Notes: generated by a model from the sequence alone, not told the origin. A DNA stretch of 64,000 nt from Thalassovita litoralis (GCF_900182725.1 NZ_FXTO01000013.1:32190-96189), one strand, 5' to 3'. Shown: positions 17,815 to 27,021, counted from the first letter of the stretch. Program-made: numbers and translations.

Positions 17815-18486
17815 TCACTCGCCCGCCTGATCGGCTGCTTTCAGCTCGCCACCCAGCGATACAATCAACTGAGACGCCCGGCGACGCAAGTCTCCTGTCA
17901 CCTCGGCATCTGCCAGAATACGCTGTAACCGCTCGATTGCGTCCTGCGCTTTACCTTCGCTGACATCCAGCAACGCAAGTTGTTCCTCGGCGGGCAGACG
18001 CAGCGTTGGCGCGGTCGTTACCAGCCCCTCCAGACGCACTCGGCGTTCGGCGGCATCCAGCTTTTCGCCCTGAACCAACAGCGATTTGAACCCCGCGACC
18101 TGACGATAGATCATCGGGATTTCCCCGTTCGAGGCCACCGAATCCAGCAGCGTCACAGCCCCGGCGGCATCGCCTGCCTCGGCCAGTTCGGCGGCGCGCA
18201 TCATCGCCACAACGGCACCGGCGACCGCAGAACCGGATTCAACCCCGGCCAGCGCCTGTTCCCGCGCGGCTGCATCGTCAGCTTTCATCGCGGTCACGAT
18301 ATCATCGCCCAGCTTTTCCGCCGCAGCGGTCGCTTGCGCCTTGCGCCATTCGTTATACGCCGCCGACCCAACGATGACGACCACCGCCAGAACCGCAATC
18401 CAGCCGTATTTCTTCATCAGTGCGAACAGCTTGTCGCGGCGCACTTCTTCGGTGACTTCTTCAATGAAACTGTCGGTATCGCTCAC
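17815..18486 (-). CDS. TPR-like membrane protein (TPR_21/YfgM-type)
   Basis: A 223-residue protein with an acidic cytoplasmic N-terminus (SDTDSFIEEVTEEVRRDKL), one transmembrane helix (YGWIAVLAVVVIVGSAAYNEW, about residues 27-47) and an alpha-helical periplasmic part rich in Ala, Glu and Leu. It matches the TPR_21 family that includes YfgM, a SecYEG-associated ancillary protein. GTG 18486 with AAAGGG upstream is preferred to the longer ATG frame to 18630. It is first in the yfgM-bamB-der-like block. The chaperone role is inferred from the family. Confidence 0.82.
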   Translation of the reverse strand: MSDTDSFIEEVTEEVRRDKLFALMKKYGWIAVLAVVVIVGSAAYNEWRKAQATAAAEKLGDDIVTAMKADDAAAREQALAGVESGSAVAGAVVAMMRAAELAEAGDAAGAVTLLDSVASNGEIPMIYRQVAGFKSLLVQGEKLDAAERRVRLEGLVTTAPTLRLPAEEQLALLDVSEGKAQDAIERLQRILADAEVTGDLRRRASQLIVSLGGELKAADQAGE

Positions 18487-18609
18487 GCAGGCACCCTTTC
18501 TCGATTTGCACCCTCTTAGCGCAGCGCCCCTGCGCTGCCAAGGGCTGCGGCATGATGCGCGTATAATCAACGAATGCACGCTTGCGTGACTCGGGACACA
18601 CGCATAATC

Positions 18610-18625
18610 TGAACCGAACGGTTCA
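18610..18625. promoter_or_regulatory. Perfect 16-bp palindrome, candidate TetR-type operator
   Basis: TGAACCGAACGGTTCA has two 7-base arms that are exact reverse complements around AA. It lies 95 bases before the RND adaptor start. A possible promoter, TTGCGT (18582-18587) and CATAAT (18603-18608), ends just before it, so a bound repressor would sit over the transcription start. The arm sequence resembles operators of TetR-family efflux repressors; no such regulator gene is in the window. Confidence 0.6.
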
Positions 18626-18720
18626 CCCAACAGTGACCCATATTGAAAAGTAACGGTCCGACCCCACTTATTTGCGAACCCGGACTGCCCTTTGACGCGC
18701 GAACAAGGACTGACACAACC

Positions 18721-19971
18721 ATGCGACCCATCCCGGTGCTCACCGCCATTTTGGTGACAGCGTTTCTATATGTTCTGGTGATGGAGCGCGAAGCGCTCAT
18801 GGCCTTTGCCCTGTCAGGTGATGTTGAACAGGCGATAGAGGTCGCCAACACAAACGACACCACCCCCGAAGTCACCAAACCAGACCGCCCCACCCATAAA
18901 CCCGTGGGCGTGGTCGCCCTGCATTCCACGGCACAGGTGATTGACAGCGCCGTGGTTTTGCGCGGCGAGACGCAGGCCATGCGGCAGGTCGATGTCCGCG
19001 CCGAAACCACGGCACAGGTGGTTTCCGATCCGCTGCGCCGGGGGGCCTATGTGGAACGGGGCCAAACCCTGTGTGAACTGGACCCCGGCACCCGCCCCGC
19101 CAGCCTGGCCGAGGCTCAGGCCGGTCTGGCCAGCGCCCGCGCCCGTATCCCAGAAGCGCAAGCGAACCTGAAAAAGGCCGAAGCCGCCCTGCACGAAGCA
19201 ACGATTAACTATAACGTCGCCAAGAAGCTGAACACCTCGGGCTATGCCGCGGAAACCCGTCTGGCAGGCGCCGAAGCCGCCGCCAAAGCAGCCGAGGCCG
19301 GTGTGGAATCTGCCCGGTCGGGACTGGAAACCGTTCAGGCCAATATCGAATCCGCGCAGGCCGCCGTTGCAGCCCGCCAAAAGGAAATCGACCGCCTGAC
19401 CATCACCGCACCGTTTACCGGCCTGCTGGAATCCGACAGCGCCGAATTGGGTAGCCTGCTGCAATCCGGCGGGCTGTGCGCCACGGTGATACAATTGAAC
19501 CCGATCAAGCTGGTGGGCTATGTGCCTGAAACCGAAATTGACCGCGTGTCGGTCGGGGCTTTGGCAGGGACGCGGCTGACCACCGGCACACAGGTGCAGG
19601 GGCGCGTGACCTTTTTGTCCCGTTCCGCCGATCCGCAAACACGCACCTTCCGCGTGGATATTGACGTTGCCAACCCCGATCTGAAAATCCGCGACGGACA
19701 GACGGCAGAAATCCTGATCGCGTCAGACGGGGCAAAGGCCCATTTGCTGCCGCAATCGGCACTGACGTTGAATGACGATGGCAAACTTGGCGTTCGGCTG
19801 GTTGGGGCGAATAATATCGTGGCCTTCGCCCCCATCACGCTGGTGCGCGACACCGCGCAGGGCGTGTGGATCACCGGGCTGGACGAAACCGCCGACGTGA
19901 TCATCGTCGGGCAGGAATATGTCACCGCAGGCGTCACCGTTGCCCCCACCTTTCAGGAGGTCGCGCAATGA
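18721..19971 (+). CDS. RND efflux periplasmic adaptor subunit (pump 1)
   Basis: A 416-residue membrane fusion protein. An N-terminal anchor (MRPIPVLTAILVTAFLYVLV) is followed by a barrel-sandwich half (VRAETTAQVVSDPLRRGAYV), a long Ala/Glu-rich coiled-coil hairpin (about residues 120-225), the second lipoyl half (LTITAPFTGLLESDSAELG) and beta-barrel and membrane-proximal domains. It links an inner-membrane RND pump to an outer-membrane channel. ATG 18721 has AAGGAC upstream; an earlier in-frame ATG at 18643 would put a polar leader before the anchor. Its stop overlaps the permease start (ATGA). A palindromic operator lies upstream. Confidence 0.9.
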   Translation: MRPIPVLTAILVTAFLYVLVMEREALMAFALSGDVEQAIEVANTNDTTPEVTKPDRPTHKPVGVVALHSTAQVIDSAVVLRGETQAMRQVDVRAETTAQVVSDPLRRGAYVERGQTLCELDPGTRPASLAEAQAGLASARARIPEAQANLKKAEAALHEATINYNVAKKLNTSGYAAETRLAGAEAAAKAAEAGVESARSGLETVQANIESAQAAVAARQKEIDRLTITAPFTGLLESDSAELGSLLQSGGLCATVIQLNPIKLVGYVPETEIDRVSVGALAGTRLTTGTQVQGRVTFLSRSADPQTRTFRVDIDVANPDLKIRDGQTAEILIASDGAKAHLLPQSALTLNDDGKLGVRLVGANNIVAFAPITLVRDTAQGVWITGLDETADVIIVGQEYVTAGVTVAPTFQEVAQ

Positions 19972-22900
19972 CCGGAATGGTCGATTGGGCCGCCGCCCGC
20001 GCCCGCATGATCGTGGCTTTTATCATCCTGTCGCTGGCGGCAGGCTGGACGGCCTATCGTGACCTGCCCAAAGAAGGAGAGCCGGATATCGAAATCCCGG
20101 CTCTTTTCGTATCTGTCCCCTTTCCCGGCATTTCCGCCGAAGACAGCGAAACCCTGCTGGTCAAACCGATGGAAACGGAATTTTCCGATCTGGACGGGCT
20201 GAAAACCATGTCCTCGACCGCGGCCGAGGGATACGCGGGCGTGGCGCTGGAATTTGAATTTGGCTGGGATAAATCCAAGGTGCTGGCCGATGTGCGCGAC
20301 GCCATGTCCACCGCCGAAAGCAAATTCCCGGATGGGGCGGAAAAATATACCGTCAACGAAATCAACTTTTCCGAATTTCCCATCATCATCGTGAACCTGA
20401 CCGGCGATGTCCCCGAACGCACCATGTTTCAGGTCGCCAAAGACCTGCAAGACAAGGTCGAAGGGCTGGACGCTGTGCTGGAAGCCGGGATTGCCGGATC
20501 GCGCGATGAAATGGTCGAGGTTGTGATCGACCCGCTGCGTCTTGAATCCTACAACGTCACCGCTGCGGAACTGATCAACGTGGTGCGCAACAATAACATG
20601 CTGGTCGCCGCAGGCGAGGTAGACAGCGCCCAAGGCACGTTTTCGGTCAAGATCCCGTCGTCCTTTGATGAACCGCGCGACATTTATTCCCTGCCGGTCA
20701 AAATCAATGGTCAGCGGGTTGTGACACTGGGCGATCTGGCCGAAATCCGCCTGACATTCGAGGATCGCACCGGGATTGCCCGCTTCAACGGCGAACCCAC
20801 CGTGGCGCTGCAAGTGGTCAAACGCAAGGGCTTCAACCTGCTGGACACCACCGCCGCCGTGCGGCAGGTGGTTGACCAGGCGCAAACCGAATGGCCCACT
20901 GATTTACAAGCCGCCGTCACCGTTGGCACGTCAAACGACCAAAGCCGCGTCGTTGGGTCGATGGTCAGCCAGCTTGAAGGCTCGGTGCTGACAGCTATCG
21001 CGCTGGTGATGATCGTGGTTCTGTCCAGCCTTGGCAGCCGCGCCGCGCTACTGGTGGGCTTTGCCATTCCTACCTCGTTCCTGCTGTGTTTCCTGCTGCT
21101 GGCGGCGATGGGCGTCACCATTTCCAACATTGTCATGTTCGGCCTGATTCTGGCCGTGGGGATGCTGGTGGATGGGGCCATCGTGGTTGTGGAATATGCC
21201 GACAAACGTATCTCCGAAGGGGTCGGCCCCATGCACGCCTATGTCGAGGCGGCAAAGCGCATGTTCTGGCCCATCGTGTCGTCCACCGCGACCACGCTTT
21301 GCGCGTTTTTGCCCATGCTGTTCTGGCCCGGCGTTCCGGGCGAATTTATGGGGATGCTGCCCGTTACGCTGATTTTCGTGTTGTCCGCCTCGTTGGTGGT
21401 GGCGCTGATCTATCTGCCTGTGATGGGCGGGGTGTCCGGGCGGCTGAGCCGTAAATTCAACGGTGCCTCTGCCTTTTTGACCGCCCATGCCCCGTGGTGG
21501 CTGCGCGCCCTGCTGGTGCCGGTTAGCTGGATGGGTATGTTCATCGGCGCGATGCAGGTGCTGAACCCCGGCTATCTGTTCGGCGGCACCAGCCCCCTGC
21601 CCCCGGCCTTTGCTTCTTTGCCCGGCACGGTGCTGTTTTTCGGGGCGGCCTTTCTGGCCTCGATCGCGCTGGGATCGGTCAAAATCACATGGGCACGCCG
21701 CACCCGCATCAAGGCGGGCCACAAACGCACACCTTTTGGGATTTTGATCAAGTTCATCGCAGGCAATCCGATTATGCCACTGATCACGGTGGGCACTGTC
21801 ATTACCTTTGTCGTGCTGACGATGATGACCTTTTCCCAAAATAGCAAAGGCGTGGAATTCTTTGTGGATTCCGAACCGGAACAGGCCATCGTCTATGTCC
21901 GCGCCCGTGGCAACCTGTCCCTGCATGAAAAGGACGCGCTGGTGGCACAGGTCGAAAAGATCGTGCTGGCCCATCCCGGTGTGCTGAACGCCTTTGCCTT
22001 CGCGGGTGAAGGCGGGTTGAAAAACAATACCGGGGGCGCGCAGCCGCCGCTGGATACGATCGGTCAGGTTCAGCTTGAAACAATTCCGTGGGAAGACCGA
22101 TCCGACCGTCCTGATCTGGACGGCGACGTGATCATTGCCGAACTGACCCAACAGTTAGAACAAATCCCCGGCATCAAGATCGAGATTCTGGCACAAGCGA
22201 TGGGTCCGGCCTCGGCCAAGCCGGTACATCTGCGCCTGCTGGGGAATAACTGGGCCGATCTGGTGAAAGCCACCGAACTTGCCCGCACACATTTTGAAGA
22301 CACCGAAGGGCTGCAACTGGTCGAAGACACCCTGCCCCTGCCCGGTATTGACTGGCAAATCAACGTGGATGTTGAAAAAGCCGGGCTTTATGGCGCGGAT
22401 GTGGCCACTGTGGGCGCAATGGTCCAACTGGTCACACGCGGCATCCTGCTGGACACGATGCGCGTGGACACCAGTGACGAAGAAATCGAAATCCGCGTCC
22501 GCTTGCCGGAACAGAACCGCGTCCTGTCTACGCTGGACACGCTGAAGGTGCGCACCCCGGACGGGCTGGTGCCGCTGGCCAATTTCATCACCCGCGAACC
22601 CGTGCCCAAACTGGCGCAGATCAAACGCGTGGATCAAACCCGCTACTTCGATGTCAAAGCGGGCGTGGTGGACGGGCTGACCAAAACCGCCACCAACCCC
22701 GATGGGACGACCTATCAGGTGCCGATCAACGCCAATGAACGCATCGCAACACTGACAGAATGGCTGAATTCAAACCCATTTCCGGCGGGCATCGAATGGG
22801 AATGGACCGGCGATCAGGAAGATCAGGCCGAATCTCAGGCCTTCCTGATGCAAGCCTTTGCTGCCGCGCTGGCGCTGATGTTCATCATCCTTTTGGCGCA

Positions 22901-23558
22901 GTTCAACAGCTTTTATAATTCGTTCCTTGTGCTGCTGGCGGTGGTTTTGTCCACCACCGGCGTGTTGATCGGGATGATGGTGATGGATCAGGCGTTTTCG
23001 ATCATCATGACAGGCACCGGCATCGTGGCGCTGGCGGGGATCGTGGTGAACAACAATATCGTGCTGATCGACACCTATCAGGAATATTCCGCCTATATGC
23101 CCCGGATCGAAGCCATCGTTCGCACCGCCGAAGATCGCATTCGCCCCGTGCTGCTGACCACCATCACCACGATGGCCGGTCTGGCCCCGATGATGTTCGG
23201 CCTGTCGCTGGATTTCATTCAGGGCGGTTATTCCATCGACAGCCCCACCGCGCTGTGGTGGAAACAACTGGCAACTGCGGTGGTGTTCGGTCTGGGTATT
23301 GCCACAGTGCTGACGCTGGTGTTCACCCCGTCATTGCTGGCAATCCGGATCTGGCTGACCACCTATTTACGCTGGATTGCCCAAGGGCTGAAGGCACTGT
23401 CCCTTGGCCGCGCCAGCCGCGCCGCACAGGATATGGCCCTGCAACGCGCCGCCCGCAAACTGAAAGCACCAGAAATCATCTGGGACGATGATACCCCTGA
23501 TGTGGCCGGATTTAATGTCGTGTCCTCGGACAGACCGAACATCAAAGCAGCAGAATGA
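19968..23558 (+). CDS. RND efflux permease (pump 1), with extra TM6-TM7 insert
   Basis: A 1196-residue RND inner-membrane pump, about 150 longer than the usual size. The N-terminal helix is followed by DLPKEGEPDIEIPALFVSVP. TM4 carries VGMLVDGAIVVVEYADK, where the usual Asp-Asp/Asn pair is Asp-Gly. The second half has ALAGIVVNNNIVLIDTYQE. Between TM6 and TM7 (about residues 484-600) there are two additional hydrophobic stretches, WWLRALLVPVSWMGMFIGAM and GTVLFFGAAFLASIALGSV. A strong AGGAGG precedes ATG 19968. The adaptor gene overlaps it; no outer-membrane channel gene is present. The drug or metabolite substrate is unknown. Confidence 0.92.
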   Translation: MTGMVDWAAARARMIVAFIILSLAAGWTAYRDLPKEGEPDIEIPALFVSVPFPGISAEDSETLLVKPMETEFSDLDGLKTMSSTAAEGYAGVALEFEFGWDKSKVLADVRDAMSTAESKFPDGAEKYTVNEINFSEFPIIIVNLTGDVPERTMFQVAKDLQDKVEGLDAVLEAGIAGSRDEMVEVVIDPLRLESYNVTAAELINVVRNNNMLVAAGEVDSAQGTFSVKIPSSFDEPRDIYSLPVKINGQRVVTLGDLAEIRLTFEDRTGIARFNGEPTVALQVVKRKGFNLLDTTAAVRQVVDQAQTEWPTDLQAAVTVGTSNDQSRVVGSMVSQLEGSVLTAIALVMIVVLSSLGSRAALLVGFAIPTSFLLCFLLLAAMGVTISNIVMFGLILAVGMLVDGAIVVVEYADKRISEGVGPMHAYVEAAKRMFWPIVSSTATTLCAFLPMLFWPGVPGEFMGMLPVTLIFVLSASLVVALIYLPVMGGVSGRLSRKFNGASAFLTAHAPWWLRALLVPVSWMGMFIGAMQVLNPGYLFGGTSPLPPAFASLPGTVLFFGAAFLASIALGSVKITWARRTRIKAGHKRTPFGILIKFIAGNPIMPLITVGTVITFVVLTMMTFSQNSKGVEFFVDSEPEQAIVYVRARGNLSLHEKDALVAQVEKIVLAHPGVLNAFAFAGEGGLKNNTGGAQPPLDTIGQVQLETIPWEDRSDRPDLDGDVIIAELTQQLEQIPGIKIEILAQAMGPASAKPVHLRLLGNNWADLVKATELARTHFEDTEGLQLVEDTLPLPGIDWQINVDVEKAGLYGADVATVGAMVQLVTRGILLDTMRVDTSDEEIEIRVRLPEQNRVLSTLDTLKVRTPDGLVPLANFITREPVPKLAQIKRVDQTRYFDVKAGVVDGLTKTATNPDGTTYQVPINANERIATLTEWLNSNPFPAGIEWEWTGDQEDQAESQAFLMQAFAAALALMFIILLAQFNSFYNSFLVLLAVVLSTTGVLIGMMVMDQAFSIIMTGTGIVALAGIVVNNNIVLIDTYQEYSAYMPRIEAIVRTAEDRIRPVLLTTITTMAGLAPMMFGLSLDFIQGGYSIDSPTALWWKQLATAVVFGLGIATVLTLVFTPSLLAIRIWLTTYLRWIAQGLKALSLGRASRAAQDMALQRAARKLKAPEIIWDDDTPDVAGFNVVSSDRPNIKAAE

Positions 23559-23562
23559 TAGG

Positions 23563-23590
23563 AAAAGGTCGGGCCAACGCCCGGCCTTTT
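23563..23590 (+). terminator. Terminator after RND pump 1
   Basis: AAAAGGTCGGGC, loop CAAC, then GCCCGGCCTTTT form a 12-bp stem with one G-T pair, directly after the permease stop. Confidence 0.8.
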
Positions 23591-23661
23591 CGCCTTATTC
23601 GCGCATCCCGATGGAGAACCAAGCCCCAACGCGCTTAGGATATCATGGCAAAGTTTCCTAA

Positions 23662-23690
23662 TTGACAGAGATCGCGAACCACCCTAGCGT
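23662..23690 (+). promoter_or_regulatory. Possible promoter of the orphan lipoprotein operon
   Basis: TTGACA (23662-23667) is followed after 17 bases by TAGCGT (23685-23690), a weak -10. Transcription would begin near 23697, after the first in-frame ATG (23693) but before the TTG start at 23750. This agrees with the choice of the later start. Confidence 0.3.
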
Positions 23691-23749
23691 TCATGTCACT
23701 CTTGCTCAGCAAGCATTTGCCACCATTAGATAAATTTAGGATATACATT

Positions 23750-24508
23750 TTGTCCATTCGCGCATTTGGCTTGATCTCTGCCCTTTTATTGTCTGCTTGT
23801 GGCTCCCCTTCATCTGGACCAGTTTCTCGCGCCTCCCTGATGGGCGAAGGTGGAGTAACCGTGGACATTAAACTAGGGGATGCAAAAAACTCGACCATCG
23901 CCAGCGGTCGTACAGGGCTGATGAATATCACCAGCACATCGCAATTCGTGCAACAACCCATGCGCTTCACGGCCAGCCTGGGTAATTCTGCCGCTGCACA
24001 AAAAGTCCGCGCCGAAGGCAAAACGCTTTATGTCTATGCGGCAACCAAACTCCTGCTTGAGGTCACCGAGAAAGGCAGAAAGGGAATAAAAGAGGGTGGC
24101 ATAAACCTAGAAGGGAGTAGTTGCGAAGGGTACAAGTTTGTTCTTTATCCCGGTAACAACTATTCTGTCAGCCTCTATGCCGAACCGAAAATCCGCATTC
24201 GTAATAAAAGCCGTGCCGACACGCCGTTTGGCAAACATACAGATGACTGGGTCGCCTCCTCTCGTGAGGCATTCAGCTCTGTCATAGCGGTCAGGTCCAA
24301 GCCATTCATGGTTGTCGGATACGGAGACAGGTATATGAACGGAGACAGGTATATGAACCCTGTGAATTATGGTCCTGCGGTCACTGTCTCCCATGAATTT
24401 GATCGCAGTTGCACGCTCTCTGCCTCGAAGGAGTTTTTCAAGAGCAAGGGGCGTGAGAAAAACAAGAGCGGCAATGTCGTGCGCCGCGCACCGAAAAAAG
24501 CCCAATGA
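23750..24508 (+). CDS. Unrecognised lipoprotein
   Basis: A 252-residue protein I do not recognise. With TTG 23750 the N-terminus SIRAFGLISALLLSAC is a good lipoprotein signal (Cys 17), and AGGA lies eight bases upstream. An ATG at 23693 adds 19 residues with no such site. The mature part is basic, with a central Gly/Tyr-rich region (EGYKFVLYPGNNYSVSLYAEPKIRIRNKSR), an exact six-residue duplication GDRYMN-GDRYMN (residues 192-203) and a Lys/Arg-rich tail. Base composition is AT-richer than its neighbours. It overlaps the next gene by four bases (ATGA), so the two form an operon. Confidence 0.65.
   Translation: MSIRAFGLISALLLSACGSPSSGPVSRASLMGEGGVTVDIKLGDAKNSTIASGRTGLMNITSTSQFVQQPMRFTASLGNSAAAQKVRAEGKTLYVYAATKLLLEVTEKGRKGIKEGGINLEGSSCEGYKFVLYPGNNYSVSLYAEPKIRIRNKSRADTPFGKHTDDWVASSREAFSSVIAVRSKPFMVVGYGDRYMNGDRYMNPVNYGPAVTVSHEFDRSCTLSASKEFFKSKGREKNKSGNVVRRAPKKAQ
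24323..24358 (+). repeat. 18-bp perfect tandem duplication
   Basis: GGAGACAGGTATATGAAC occurs twice in a row (24323-24340 and 24341-24358) inside the orphan lipoprotein gene, in frame, giving GDRYMN twice. Identity is exact at the DNA level, so the duplication is recent or selected. Confidence 0.95.
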
Positions 24509-25035
24509 TTAATTCAGTCCTGCCCGCCCCGCGCCCCTTCCTTGCCGTGTTGCTTTGCATCTGGCTTCCTCACGGGGCTTTCGCCTCTGACTTTGGATCT
24601 TTGATCAATCAGGGAAATAGTGCCTTCGAGAAGGCCGTGCAGCAAGACCGCAACTGGCTTAAAAAGGAAAGGGCTGCGGACGAGCGGCGGCGCAGACAGG
24701 CCGAAGAAAATGCCCGGATACGCGCAGAGGAGGCACGCAGGCACGGGACAACATACGCCGCGCCCGATACAAACAGTTCCGATAGTGGTTCCACAGCGGG
24801 ATCCAAGCCTGCGGCGTCTCAATCCGCTGGAACCTCCGGCACCACAAAAGGGGTACGTTCGATTACCTCGGGTGGGCGCGTAGCCGGCACTTCCAACACC
24901 GCCCACAGGATCACCTGTAACAATGGACAGGAATACCGTATCTGGCGCTCTGGCGAGCAATGGTGGGATGGTCGGGGCGCACGCGGCGGCCAATACCGCG
25001 ATCTTCGGGAAGAAGCGGAACGCCAGTGTCGCTGA
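24505..25035 (+). CDS. Unrecognised exported protein with C-terminal Cys domain
   Basis: A 176-residue protein I cannot assign. The N-terminus has a Sec signal (FLAVLLCIWLPHGAFA, cleavage before SDFG). A charged helical stretch follows (NWLKKERAADERRRRQAEEN, about residues 50-70), then a Ser/Thr/Gly-rich linker, and a compact C-terminal segment from ITCNNGQEYRIWRSGEQWWD to the end, with Cys 138 and Cys 175 likely forming a disulfide. The start overlaps the lipoprotein stop. The pairing suggests both act in the envelope. No terminator is evident after it. Confidence 0.65.
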   Translation: MINSVLPAPRPFLAVLLCIWLPHGAFASDFGSLINQGNSAFEKAVQQDRNWLKKERAADERRRRQAEENARIRAEEARRHGTTYAAPDTNSSDSGSTAGSKPAASQSAGTSGTTKGVRSITSGGRVAGTSNTAHRITCNNGQEYRIWRSGEQWWDGRGARGGQYRDLREEAERQCR

Positions 25036-25200
25036 CACCGCCCAAGCCAATGGGGGTCCGGCCGCACAGCATCGGACCGCATTCAGCACTAACGATCAAG
25101 ACCATGACACCGAATGATCTGTGACGCCAAAATCAAGCGCACGCGATTGGACGTCGAAGTGTGTGCCTCTGGATTGGCTATCTGATCATCACCATGACAT

Positions 25201-27021
25201 TCAGGCCGCCTCTTCCTCGGATTGTTGGCGGGTCCACAGGCTGTAATACCGGCCCCGTCCGGCCAGAAGTTCGGCATGGGTGCCTTGTTCCACCACTTCG
25301 CCCTGTTCCAGCACCACGATGTTATCCGCGTCGGCAATCGTCGACAGGCGGTGGGCGATGGTGATAACCGTCCGCCCCTGCCCGGCCCGCGCCAAGGCAC
25401 CCTGAATTTCCCGTTCGGTATCGGTATCCAAGGCGCTGGTTGCTTCGTCCAACAGCAGGATCGGCGGGTTTTTCAGCAGGGTGCGTGCGATACCCACCCG
25501 CTGTTTTTCCCCACCAGACAATTTCAGCCCCCGTTCGCCCACTTGCGTATCGTAGCCTTCGGGTAAGGACAGGATGAAATCGTGAATCTGGGCGGCTTTT
25601 GCGGCTTCGATCACGTCGGCCTCGGTCGCGTCGCCCCGGCCATAGGCGATATTGTACCGGATTGAATCGTTGAACAGGACCGTGTCCTGCGGCACCACGC
25701 CGATGACGCTGTGCAGGCTGTCCTGCGTCACGTCCCGCACGTCCTGCCCGTCAATCGTCAGCACCCCGCCCTGCACATCATAGAAGCGGAACAACAGGCG
25801 CCCAATGGTGGATTTACCCGACCCGGACGAGCCCACGATTGCCACGGTTTGTCCCGCAGGCACGTCAATCGACACGCCTTTTAGAATGGGGCGCGCGGCG
25901 TCATAGCCAAACTGAACATCCCGCAGGTGAACATGCCCGCCAGACACGGAAATATCCGGCGCGCCGGGTTTGTCCTTCACCTCGGCCGGTTGTTCCAGCA
26001 GGTGAAACATTTCGCTCATATCCACCAGCGATTGCCGGATTTCACGATAGACCGTTCCCAGAAAATTCAGCGGCATGGTGATCTGGATCATATAGGCGTT
26101 GACCATGACGAAATCGCCCACGGTCAGCTTGCCTTGCTCCACACCAATCGCGGCCATCACCATTACGATCACCAGCCCACCCGTGATCAGAAACGCCTGA
26201 CCGAAATTCAGAAAGGACAGCGAATAGGCGGTTGAAAGCGCGGCTTTTTGATAGCCTTCCATCGCGTGATCATAGCGGGCGGCTTCGCGCGCTTCAGCGC
26301 CGAAATATTTCACCGTTTCAAAATTCAGCAGGCTATCAATTGCCTTTTGGTTGGCGTCTGTGTCCTGTTCATTCATCTTGCGGCGCAGTTTCACCCGCCA
26401 TTCGGTGACGGCAAAGGTGAACTTCACATAGGCCGCAATCGTCACGGCCACCACGACCAGATACCAGACATCGAACATCCAGAACAGGATGACCGCGATC
26501 ATCAGCAGTTCCAAAATCAGCGGCCCGATGGAAAACAGCATGAAGCGCAGCAGGAATTCCACGCCCTTTACGCCGCGTTCGATGATCCGGCTTAGCCCCC
26601 CGGTTTTACGCGTGATGTGATAGCGCATGGACAGGCGGTGGATATGGGTAAAGGTTTCCAACGCCAACGTCCGCAACGCCCGCTGCCCCACCAGTGCGAA
26701 AATCGCATCGCGCAATTGCTGGAACCCGTTCGACATCAGCCGCGCCAGACCATAGGCGATGGTCAACCCCACAGCCCCCAGCATCAGGGGCGGCGCGTCC
26801 AGCGCCAGCGCGTCCACCGCATCCTTGTAAAGCATTGGGGTTACGACAGAAATCACCTTTGCCACGATCAGGGTAATCATCGCCCCGATCACCCGCCATT
26901 TGATTTCGGGATGGCCTTCGGGCCACAGATAAGGCGCGACGCGGCGAATGGTGGCCCAGCCGTTATTCTGCGTCAGATCAGGATCAGTTTCCGAAGAGGG
27001 CTGGGCGTGGCGGTGTCGCAT
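25201..27021 (-). CDS. Atm1/HMT-type ABC exporter
   Basis: A 606-residue half-transporter with six membrane helices and a fused ATPase. It has Walker A GSSGSGKSTIGRLLF, signature LSGGEKQRVGIAR and Walker B ILLLDEATSALD. The membrane domain carries Atm1/ABCB7-type stretches such as YHITRKTGGLSRIIERG, DSLLNFETVKYFGAE and MPLNFLGTVYREIRQSLVDM. Characterised relatives export glutathione-linked sulfur or metal species, which would suit iron-sulfur homeostasis or metal detoxification; the exact substrate is inference. It is a single gene, with a terminator of the upstream LysM gene between them. Confidence 0.9.
   Translation of the reverse strand: MRHRHAQPSSETDPDLTQNNGWATIRRVAPYLWPEGHPEIKWRVIGAMITLIVAKVISVVTPMLYKDAVDALALDAPPLMLGAVGLTIAYGLARLMSNGFQQLRDAIFALVGQRALRTLALETFTHIHRLSMRYHITRKTGGLSRIIERGVKGVEFLLRFMLFSIGPLILELLMIAVILFWMFDVWYLVVVAVTIAAYVKFTFAVTEWRVKLRRKMNEQDTDANQKAIDSLLNFETVKYFGAEAREAARYDHAMEGYQKAALSTAYSLSFLNFGQAFLITGGLVIVMVMAAIGVEQGKLTVGDFVMVNAYMIQITMPLNFLGTVYREIRQSLVDMSEMFHLLEQPAEVKDKPGAPDISVSGGHVHLRDVQFGYDAARPILKGVSIDVPAGQTVAIVGSSGSGKSTIGRLLFRFYDVQGGVLTIDGQDVRDVTQDSLHSVIGVVPQDTVLFNDSIRYNIAYGRGDATEADVIEAAKAAQIHDFILSLPEGYDTQVGERGLKLSGGEKQRVGIARTLLKNPPILLLDEATSALDTDTEREIQGALARAGQGRTVITIAHRLSTIADADNIVVLEQGEVVEQGTHAELLAGRGRYYSLWTRQQSEEEAA

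Noticed and set aside
18518..18536. AGCGCAG-CGCCC-CTGCGCT hairpin upstream of the TPR gene
   Set aside because: A 7-bp GC stem is expected by chance in this G+C-rich sequence; no riboswitch or terminator features around it.
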